5,681 nucleotides of DNA from an uncultured bacterium (GTDB lineage Bacteria > Actinomycetota > Coriobacteriia > Coriobacteriales > Coriobacteriaceae), in assembly GCA_905215205.1 (NCBI GenBank), contig CAJMPK010000100.1:1-5681 (forward strand), written 5' to 3'. The translations under genes and the position numbers were made by a program. This document shows, piece after piece, positions 1 through 4,531 of this stretch (positions are counted from its first letter, which is position 1; the number at the start of each line of letters is the position of its first letter). The notes under the pieces are model-generated. The model ran no database searches. It saw only the letters and a program-made list of their open reading frames with translations, and was not told the origin of the DNA.

Positions 1-673
1 CGTTCTTCACAGCCTCGGCAACCTGCTCATCGGGCACACCGGAGGTGCCGTGCAGAACCAGCGGCACGTCGACGGCGTCGCGGATAGCCTTGACCACGGA
101 CTGCTCGATGTGCGGATCGCTCGTGTACACACCGTGGCTGGTGCCAACGCCAATTGCGAGGGAGGTGCAGCCGGTGCGCTCGACGAACTCCTTGGCCTCG
201 GCCGGATCGGTGTAGGGGCTCTCGCCCTCAACCGCGGGACCGTCGTCCTCCTTGCCGCCAACCTTGCCGAGCTCAGCCTCGACGGGCACGCCCATGGCGC
301 GGCCAGCATCGGCGACGGACTTGGTCAGGGCGATGTTGTCCTCGAAGGACTCGTGCGAACCGTCGATCATGACGGAGGTGTAGCCCGTGCGGAAAGCCTG
401 CATGCAGCGGTCATAGCCATCGCCGTGATCGAGGTGCAGAGCGACGGGCACGGAAGCGCGCTCGGCGGCAGCCTTGACCATGCCGTAGAAGTAGTCCAGA
501 CCAGCGGTCTTGATGGTGCCCGGGGTGGTCTGCATGATGACGGGGGACTTGGTCTCCTCGGCAGCGGCCAGAACGGCCATAACAAACTCGAGGTTCTCGA
601 CGTTGAAAGCGCCGACGGCGTAGTGGCCGGCCTGAGCGTCCTTGAGCATCTTTTCGGTGGTAACAAGTGCCAT
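1..673 (-). CDS. Class II fructose/tagatose-bisphosphate aldolase (C-terminus beyond window)
   Basis: This zinc-dependent cytosolic aldolase cleaves a ketohexose 1,6-bisphosphate (fructose or tagatose) into dihydroxyacetone phosphate and glyceraldehyde 3-phosphate. I translated 224 codons from ATG at 673 to the window edge; the family usually has about 280-310 residues, so the end is missing because of the window and not because of a break. Visible motifs are LHLDHGD (residues 79-85, with catalytic Asp82 and zinc ligand His83), VEAELGKVGG (131-140), GTSHGVY (177-183, zinc ligand His180) and VLHGTSG (206-212, zinc ligand His208). These positions coincide with those known for E. coli tagatose-bisphosphate aldolase, but HGxSG instead of HGxSD leans towards fructose-bisphosphate aldolase. 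Thr210 stands where Gly or Ala is usual. The start is supported by AGGAG nine bases upstream. The gene is divergent from a DeoR regulator, its possible controller. The family is certain; the preferred substrate is not. Confidence 0.93.
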   Translation of the reverse strand, partial: MALVTTEKMLKDAQAGHYAVGAFNVENLEFVMAVLAAAEETKSPVIMQTTPGTIKTAGLDYFYGMVKAAAERASVPVALHLDHGDGYDRCMQAFRTGYTSVMIDGSHESFEDNIALTKSVADAGRAMGVPVEAELGKVGGKEDDGPAVEGESPYTDPAEAKEFVERTGCTSLAIGVGTSHGVYTSDPHIEQSVVKAIRDAVDVPLVLHGTSGVPDEQVAEAVKN

Positions 674-724
674 GAGCGTTTGCTCCTCTCCCTCGCCCGC
701 ATCTGGACATCGGGCGTAGTTGTT

Positions 725-745
725 CGCAAGGCGTTTTACCTTGCG
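725..745 (-). promoter_or_regulatory. Perfect 7-bp inverted repeat in the aldolase leader
   Basis: CGCAAGG (725-731) and CCTTGCG (739-745) are exact reverse complements separated by seven bases. The element lies about 50 bases upstream of the aldolase start codon and just downstream of the TACAAT hexamer, so it would be in the early 5' leader. It could be a repressor operator or an mRNA stem. No run of T follows it on the minus strand, so it is not a normal terminator. Confidence 0.5.
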
Positions 746-758
746 TTTTGCTGCGCTC

Positions 759-764
759 ATTGTA
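759..764 (-). promoter_or_regulatory. Possible -10 element (TACAAT) for the aldolase gene
   Basis: Read on the minus strand the hexamer is TACAAT, five of six matches to TATAAT, about 85 bases before the aldolase start codon. No good -35 hexamer lies 16-18 bases upstream and there is no TGn extension. The promoter call is therefore weak and may depend on an activator or be wrong. Confidence 0.3.
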
Positions 765-879
765 TGAAATTCAGCAGCTTTGCACGTGCGAGATATTGAG
801 CCCATGCAGGTCAATACAGTCATTTTTGAAAAGCAAACGGAAGGAATTTGAGCCGAGTGGACATGTTCGATATTGAATT

Positions 880-908
880 TTGAGTGTTCAGCGTCTTTCT
901 TTTATAGA
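880..908 (+). promoter_or_regulatory. Sigma70-type promoter for the DeoR-family gene
   Basis: TTGAGT (880-885) and TATAGA (903-908) are separated by exactly 17 bases. Each matches four of six consensus bases (TTGACA and TATAAT). Transcription would start near 915, giving a leader of about 94 bases before ATG at 1009. The -10 hexamer lies inside a small TTTCT/AGAAA palindrome, which fits autorepression. Confidence 0.5.
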
Positions 909-936
909 AAAGATAAGTAATCGAAAGGTCTTTTCT
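896..936. repeat. AGAAAAGA/TCTTTTCT inverted repeats, candidate DeoR operator
   Basis: AGAAAAGA (906-913) is the exact reverse complement of TCTTTTCT (929-936), with 15 bases between them. A smaller palindrome, TTTCT (896-900) and AGAAA (906-910), shares the same right arm and straddles the -10 hexamer. A further AGAAAA occurs at 946-951. Such clustered repeats over the regulator's own promoter are typical of DeoR-family operators, but binding by this protein is inference, and A/T-rich sequence produces chance repeats easily. Confidence 0.4.
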
Positions 937-1008
937 TACTCAAAAAGAAAATGAACGAAAATAGAGTCAACACAATTCCTGCAAATTTCAGACGATGATG
1001 GAGCAGAT

Positions 1009-1812
1009 ATGGCCCACGCAACAACCCGAGCTTTCGCCGACGAGCGTCGTTCCGCCATCATGGAGATGCTCGATCATAATGCCTCGGTGCAGGTAGCAGA
1101 AATCGCCCAGACCTTTGGCGTGTCCTCCGTCACCGCCCGCGCCGACCTGGACGCGCTCGCCGAAGCAGGCAAGCTGCGCCGCACGCATGGCGGTGCCGTA
1201 TCGCTCCACAAACGCCTGACCGTTTCCACGCAGGATCGCCGCATCAACGTCAATGTCGCCGCCAAGCAGGCCATCGCACAAAGCGCCATCGAGCTCGTCA
1301 ATGACGGCGACACGTTGCTCGTCGACTCGGGCACCACGGCGCTCGAGTTCGTCCGGCTCCTCGATCAGCGCGACGGTATCACCGTCATCACGGCCGACAT
1401 TACCATTGCCGATTACATCGACGAGAGCATGCCCTCAGTCGATGTCGTCATGCTGGGCGGGGCGCTGCGCAAAGGCCATCGTTATTTGTACGGACCGCTC
1501 ACTATGCAGGCGCTCCAAATGGTCCATGCCGATCTGGCCGTCATGTGCCCCGGCGCCTTTGTCCCCAGCTGCGGCTTTACGACCGACTTTCCCCAGATGG
1601 CCGAGACCAAAGCGGCTATGGTCGGCGCCGCCCGTCAAAGCGTCGCCCTCATGGACGCCAGCAAGGTTAACGGACGCGGCATGTACCGCTTTGCCGAACT
1701 CGCCGACGCCGACTCCATCGTGATGGACAGCGACCCCGATAATGCCGTCGCCACCTCAATCGCCGAGATCGTCGACAACGCCCGCCCAAATCTCCTCATC
1801 GCCGGCGCTTAA
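1009..1812 (+). CDS. DeoR-family transcriptional repressor
   Basis: This 267-residue cytosolic DNA-binding protein has the normal length and order of the DeoR family. An N-terminal winged helix-turn-helix spans residues 10-65, with DERRSAIMEML, then VQVAEIAQTFGVSSVTARADL (27-47) and the wing RRTHGGAV (57-64). The sugar-phosphate effector domain follows, with Lys86, DGDTLLVDSGTT (99-110), GGALRKG (150-156), ETK (199-201) and DASK (217-220). Members of this family are typically released from DNA by a phosphorylated sugar intermediate. The ATG at 1009 has GGAG five bases upstream; earlier ATGs at 995 and 998 are out of frame. The recognition helix reads TARADL where TxRRDL is commoner, so its operator may differ from standard ones. 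It is divergent from the aldolase, and its effector is therefore plausibly a hexose phosphate or bisphosphate. The actual ligand and regulon cannot be told from sequence. Confidence 0.93.
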   Translation: MAHATTRAFADERRSAIMEMLDHNASVQVAEIAQTFGVSSVTARADLDALAEAGKLRRTHGGAVSLHKRLTVSTQDRRINVNVAAKQAIAQSAIELVNDGDTLLVDSGTTALEFVRLLDQRDGITVITADITIADYIDESMPSVDVVMLGGALRKGHRYLYGPLTMQALQMVHADLAVMCPGAFVPSCGFTTDFPQMAETKAAMVGAARQSVALMDASKVNGRGMYRFAELADADSIVMDSDPDNAVATSIAEIVDNARPNLLIAGA

Positions 1813-1817
1813 ACAAA

Positions 1818-1848
1818 AACCACCACAAAGGTCTCCTTTGTGGTGGTT
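1818..1848 (-). terminator. Rho-independent terminator between the convergent DeoR and fprA genes
   Basis: AACCACCACAAAG (1818-1830) pairs perfectly with CTTTGTGGTGGTT (1836-1848), giving a 13-bp stem and a five-base loop. Read on the minus strand, the stem continues into a T-rich tract (TTTTTGTTT, sharing the last pairs of the stem), and it begins 23 bases after the fprA stop codon. It is therefore a canonical terminator for fprA. On the plus strand it starts five bases after the DeoR stop but lacks a good T tract, so termination in that direction is probably weaker. Confidence 0.88.
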
Positions 1849-1871
1849 GAGCATCAGAAGTGAATGTGTCG

Positions 1872-3032
1872 CTACTTGGACAGCTCGTCGGCGAGAACCT
1901 CGATCTGAGCGCGCGAGGCGTCGTTGAGCGAACCCAGCACGGTCACCTTGTTCTGCGCCAGGGTGATGTCCTTCATGCCCTCGAGCTCCTTGGTCATAAC
2001 CTTGGCAGCGGTGGGCGCCCAGGAGCCGGCCTCAACGAGCGCCACCGTACGGTTCTGATAGGCGTGCTCGGCAAGCGTGTGGATAAAGGTGCTCATGAAC
2101 GGGAAGATCTCGCCCTGATAGGTGATGGAGGCGAGCACCAGACGGTCATAGCGGAACGCATCCTCAACGGCCTCGGCCATGTCGTCGCGAGCCAAGTCAA
2201 AGACGGAAACCTTCTGGCCGCGGGCCTCGAGCGCAGATGCAAGCTCCTCAACGGCGGCCTTCAGATGGCCGTACACGCTCGCATAGGCAATCGTGATGCC
2301 CTCGTCCTCGGGCTGATAGCTCGACCAGGTGTTGTAGGTGTCGAGGTAATAGCCCAGATTCTCGGTAAGAACAGGACCATGGAGCGGACAAATGATCTGG
2401 ATATCCAGATCAGCGGCCTTCTTGAGCACGGTCTGCACGAATTTGCCGAACTTACCGACGATGCCAAAGTAGTAGCGGCGCGCTTCGCAAGCCCAGCCTT
2501 CCGGGTCCTCGATGTCGTTGGCGCCAAACTTGCCAAAGCCGTCGGCACTAAAGAGCACCTTGTCGGTGGACTCGTAGGAGAAGATCACCTCGGGCCAGTG
2601 AACGTTGGGGGCGCCGACAAAGGTCAGGCTGTGGCCACCCAGGTCGAGCACGTCGCCCTCTTTGACGACCATCTTACGCTCGGGGTAGTCGGTGCCAAAG
2701 TAGTTGACCATCATGCGGAAGGCGCCCATGCTGGCCACAATCTGTGCCTGGGGATAGCGCTCCATAAAGGCGGCGATGCCGGCGGAGTGATCGGGCTCCA
2801 TGTGATGGACGATCAGGTAGTCGGGCGTACGGCCATCAAGCACGGCCTCGAGGTTGCCGAGCCACTCGTCAACAAAACCGCCGTCGACTGAATCGGCGAC
2901 AGCGATCTTTTCGCCCAAGATAACGTAGCTGTTGTATGCCATACCGTTCTCGGACACATCGTACTGGCCCTCGAACAGGTCAATGTCGTGATCGTCGACG
3001 CCAACGTAGCGGATATCCTTGGTGATCTCCAT
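1872..3032 (-). CDS. fprA: FprA-type flavodiiron protein (oxygen/nitric oxide reductase)
   Basis: This soluble 386-residue protein would reduce O2 to water, or NO to N2O, at a diiron centre fed by FMN, protecting an anaerobe. The N-terminal metallo-beta-lactamase-like domain (about 1-245) has all six iron ligands: His77, Glu79 and Asp81 in HHMEPDH, His145 in APNVHWPE, Asp164 in FSADGFG and His218 in CPLHGP. A flavodoxin domain (about 246-386) follows, with a phosphate loop in IAYASVYGHLKAA (248-260), ASITYQGEIFPFM (301-313) and EAGSWAP (334-340). It ends without a fused rubredoxin or flavin reductase domain, so an external electron donor is needed. I chose ATG 3032, which has AGGAGG nine bases upstream; an in-frame start at 3089 would add 19 unconserved-looking residues and run through the promoter. 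It has its own promoter and terminator. Whether O2 or NO is preferred cannot be read from sequence. Confidence 0.95.
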   Translation of the reverse strand: MEITKDIRYVGVDDHDIDLFEGQYDVSENGMAYNSYVILGEKIAVADSVDGGFVDEWLGNLEAVLDGRTPDYLIVHHMEPDHSAGIAAFMERYPQAQIVASMGAFRMMVNYFGTDYPERKMVVKEGDVLDLGGHSLTFVGAPNVHWPEVIFSYESTDKVLFSADGFGKFGANDIEDPEGWACEARRYYFGIVGKFGKFVQTVLKKAADLDIQIICPLHGPVLTENLGYYLDTYNTWSSYQPEDEGITIAYASVYGHLKAAVEELASALEARGQKVSVFDLARDDMAEAVEDAFRYDRLVLASITYQGEIFPFMSTFIHTLAEHAYQNRTVALVEAGSWAPTAAKVMTKELEGMKDITLAQNKVTVLGSLNDASRAQIEVLADELSK

Positions 3033-3048
3033 CAGGCAAAGCCTCCTA

Positions 3049-3072
3049 GATAGACAAAATAACCCGTCTATC
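3049..3072. promoter_or_regulatory. Palindrome GATAGAC-N10-GTCTATC overlapping the fprA promoter
   Basis: GATAGAC (3049-3055) and GTCTATC (3066-3072) are exact reverse complements with ten bases between them, a 24-bp element. One arm overlaps the -10 hexamer and the other ends just before the AGGAGG ribosome binding site of fprA. The position fits a repressor operator covering the transcription start; a leader mRNA hairpin is the alternative. No candidate regulator is encoded next to it apart from the LacI-family gene, whose putative sites look different. Confidence 0.5.
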
Positions 3073-3078
3073 ATAGCA
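3070..3078 (-). promoter_or_regulatory. Extended -10 promoter (TGCTATGAT) for fprA
   Basis: On the minus strand TATGAT (3070-3075) is preceded by TGC (3076-3078), the TGn form of an extended -10 element, which can work without a good -35. I see no convincing -35 at 16-18 bases. Transcription would start near 3063, leaving a leader of about 30 bases with AGGAGG correctly placed before ATG 3032. Confidence 0.5.
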
Positions 3079-3161
3079 CTCGGCAGCATTCCAACTGTTA
3101 TCTGCCGGCATCCTTACCGATTGTTATTGAAATACGATAAATCGCCGTTTACCTGCGCAAA

Positions 3162-4193
3162 CTATGAGCGTAGTATCGCCGTGCTATGTCGAATAATGAG
3201 CTGGCCGGGAATACGAATGGCAACGGTTTTGCCCGCCGTACCCGCCTCGGGAACCGCATGCTCGAATACCTCGCGTCCGCGCTGATGCAAATCGAATCGA
3301 ACGGTCGTGAGCTCGTTATGCGCGACAAAATCATCGAGCGAATCGTCGACACCCACCACGCTCACGTCCTCGGGCACGCGCAGGCCGCTATCGCGCAGCG
3401 CTGCAATCGCGCCATTTGCCATCTGGTCGTTTGCCGCGTAAATCGCCGTCATGGTGCGATCGTGCTCGGCCAGGTACCTGCCGGCCTCGTAGCCGCTGTT
3501 GGCAGACCAGTCGCCCTCGAGCGGCTCTGCCGGCTCGATGTGTTTACGCTCGAGTGCATCCTGCCAACCGGCACGACGAAATTGCTCGTCGACCGAGAAC
3601 GACGGGCCGCCAATATAGCGAATCTGCTCGTGCCCCAGCTCAAACAGGTGATCCATAAGCAATAACGAGCAGCCGTAATGGTCGGAATCGACCGTGGTCA
3701 CGCGCGGATGCGCGTACATGGTAACGATGACCGTGCCAATGCCCGGCAGTGGATCAAACGTCTCAAAATCAGGCGCCATGCGACTCATGCCGATAATGAT
3801 GCCGTCCACCGGTAATGCGCCCATACGACGCGTGGCCTCGGCAAGCGAGAATTCCTCGGTCTTGGACATCTCGACCAGCGTGATGGCGCAATTATGCTCG
3901 CGAGCAGCGCTGGCGATGCCGTCGATCATTGAGAGGTTGCCAAACTTGGTGACATCGTTGACGCATAGGCCGACCGAATGGTAACGGCCGTCGCGCAGCG
4001 AGCGACCGGCATAACTCGGACGAAAGCCGAGCTCTTGCATAGCGGCCTGCACGCGCTGGCGCGTCTGCTCGTTAACGTTGGGCAAGCCGTTGGCGACGCG
4101 CGAAACCGTCTGCTGCGAAACGCCAGCAGCGCGGGCGACGTCGGCCATGGAGACCGGACGCGTACCTGTATCGTTGGACGGGCGCCTTGCCAC
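3162..4193 (-). CDS. LacI/GalR-family transcriptional repressor
   Basis: This 343-residue repressor has the usual family length. Its headpiece is MADVARAAGVSQQTVSRVANG (16-36), where Gln27, Gln28 and Arg32 occupy the positions of LacI Tyr17, Gln18 and Arg22. A hinge helix follows (about 58-67), with Leu66 at the minor-groove leucine position. The periplasmic-binding-protein-like effector domain runs from about 71 to the end, with VDSDHYG (168-174), RYIGGPSFS (192-200), AIYAANDQMANGAIAAL (250-266), VSVVGVDD (277-284) and QLIIRHST (331-338). The start is GTG 4193, with AAGG seven bases upstream; the in-frame ATG at 4148 would begin directly at the helix-turn-helix and has no visible ribosome binding site. 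It is divergent from galactokinase across a region with three operator-like repeats, so galactose or a galactoside is the likely inducer. No terminator follows it, so some readthrough into fprA is possible. Confidence 0.94.
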   Translation of the reverse strand: MARRPSNDTGTRPVSMADVARAAGVSQQTVSRVANGLPNVNEQTRQRVQAAMQELGFRPSYAGRSLRDGRYHSVGLCVNDVTKFGNLSMIDGIASAAREHNCAITLVEMSKTEEFSLAEATRRMGALPVDGIIIGMSRMAPDFETFDPLPGIGTVIVTMYAHPRVTTVDSDHYGCSLLLMDHLFELGHEQIRYIGGPSFSVDEQFRRAGWQDALERKHIEPAEPLEGDWSANSGYEAGRYLAEHDRTMTAIYAANDQMANGAIAALRDSGLRVPEDVSVVGVDDSLDDFVAHNELTTVRFDLHQRGREVFEHAVPEAGTAGKTVAIRIPGQLIIRHSTAILRS

Positions 4194-4287
4194 AGGATCA
4201 CCTTCACCCTTGCGAGATTTGAATAGCGTGAATGCCGGCCCGGGCAGAAATACATCCCGCGCCGAGGCCCGCTATCGTCGGACGCAT

Positions 4288-4299
4288 GTTAACGTACTC
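4288..4299 (+). promoter_or_regulatory. Operator-like copy 1 (GTTAACGTACTC)
   Basis: This is the LacI-gene-proximal copy of the shared 12-mer. Only the 12 core bases are kept in full; the sequence after CTC (TAC) differs from the ATAAC of the other two copies. It would lie downstream of the putative LacI-gene -10, in a position suited to autorepression by roadblock. Confidence 0.55.
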
Positions 4300-4326
4300 T
4301 ACTTTTTCTATCTGCATCTCTTCTGC

Positions 4327-4355
4327 TTTATAAGTCCATACGGCAATACCGTTCA
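4327..4355 (-). promoter_or_regulatory. Possible promoter of the LacI-family gene
   Basis: On the minus strand TATAAA (plus positions 4327-4332) lies 17 bases from TGAACG (4350-4355). The -10 matches five of six consensus bases but the -35 only three. The start would be near 4320, giving a leader of about 125 bases that contains operator-like copy 1. The call is tentative. Confidence 0.35.
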
Positions 4356-4405
4356 CGGCTGAATTTCTACCGATTACCAGATTCTCAAAAAGTGACAAGA
4401 GTTGT

Positions 4406-4422
4406 GTTATGAGTACGTTAAC
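4406..4422 (-). promoter_or_regulatory. Operator-like copy 2 (GTTAACGTACTCATAAC, inverted)
   Basis: Read on the minus strand, these 17 bases are identical to copy 3. With its flanks this copy forms an 18-bp CG-centred imperfect palindrome, TATGnnnACGTnnnCATA (4408-4425), the size and symmetry expected of LacI-family operators. It is the most symmetrical of the three. Binding by the neighbouring repressor is inferred from position and form. Confidence 0.6.
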
Positions 4423-4474
4423 ATAGCCCGTAACGTGCAGCATCGTGAACACTTGGTTCATGCCGCTTCAAGTT

Positions 4475-4491
4475 GTTAACGTACTCATAAC
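4475..4491 (+). promoter_or_regulatory. Operator-like copy 3 (GTTAACGTACTCATAAC)
   Basis: This copy is identical over 17 bases to copy 2 but in opposite orientation. It ends 40 bases before the galK start codon, so a bound repressor would block a galK promoter or early transcription. Its centre is 64 bases from that of copy 2, close to six helical turns, which would allow a repressor tetramer or paired dimers to bind on one face. Confidence 0.6.
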
Positions 4492-4531
4492 GACGCAAAA
4501 CTCACCCGTGCGCGCCAAGGAAAGGACTCCC

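Larger units (their letters stand above)
674..1008. promoter_or_regulatory. AT-rich divergent control region between the aldolase and DeoR genes
   Basis: This 335-base gap holds no credible gene. It is much richer in A and T than its flanks. It contains a sigma70-like promoter for the DeoR gene, AGAAAAGA/TCTTTTCT inverted repeats around that promoter, a TACAAT hexamer pointing towards the aldolase, and a perfect 7-bp stem in the aldolase leader; these are listed separately. The pentamer TGTTC also occurs twice, at 864-868 and 885-889, exactly 21 bases apart on the same strand. Its divergent position between an enzyme gene and a regulator gene makes it the likely site of DeoR binding. Confidence 0.7.
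4194..4531. promoter_or_regulatory. Divergent control region between the LacI-family gene and galK
   Basis: This 338-base gap holds no credible gene. Its main content is three copies of GTTAACGTACTC, listed separately, and a possible promoter for the LacI gene. A small palindrome, TGAAC (4446-4450) and GTTCA (4456-4460), lies between the second and third copies. I found no convincing promoter for galK. The nearest, TTGGTT (4453-4458) with TAACGT (4477-4482) at 18 bases, is weak, though its -10 would sit inside the third operator copy. The galK ribosome binding site, AAGGAAAGGA, lies at 4517-4526, five bases before ATG 4532. Confidence 0.75.

Noticed and set aside
50..799. 249-codon open frame on the plus strand antisense to the aldolase
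   Set aside because: It overlaps the aldolase, whose catalytic motifs are all intact. Its translation is an Ala/Gly/Leu/Val/Asp-rich sequence with no recognisable motif. Long antisense frames are expected in GC-rich genes with strong third-position bias.
1860..2891. 343-codon open frame on the plus strand antisense to fprA
   Set aside because: It is a mirror frame of the well-supported flavodiiron gene, has no ribosome binding site or domain, and begins just after the terminator hairpin.
3033..3089. N-terminal extension of fprA to an upstream in-frame start at 3089
   Set aside because: The extension would run through the predicted promoter and palindrome, while ATG 3032 has an ideal AGGAGG nine bases upstream and gives the family's usual N-terminus.
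3090..3161. Possible terminator after the LacI-family gene
   Set aside because: Only short self-complementary bits such as GCCGGC are present, with no stable stem followed by a T run on the minus strand.
4071..4079. GTTAACGTT inside the LacI-family coding region, resembling the operator core
   Set aside because: It encodes the common Pro-Asn-Val-Asn-Glu stretch of LacI-family headpieces, so the bases are explained by coding. An intragenic auxiliary operator remains possible but is unsupported.
4204..4461. 85-codon minus-strand frame between galK and the LacI gene, a possible leader peptide
   Set aside because: It runs through two operator-like copies and overlaps the LacI-gene ribosome binding site. 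It has no visible ribosome binding site of its own, and its sequence matches no family I know.
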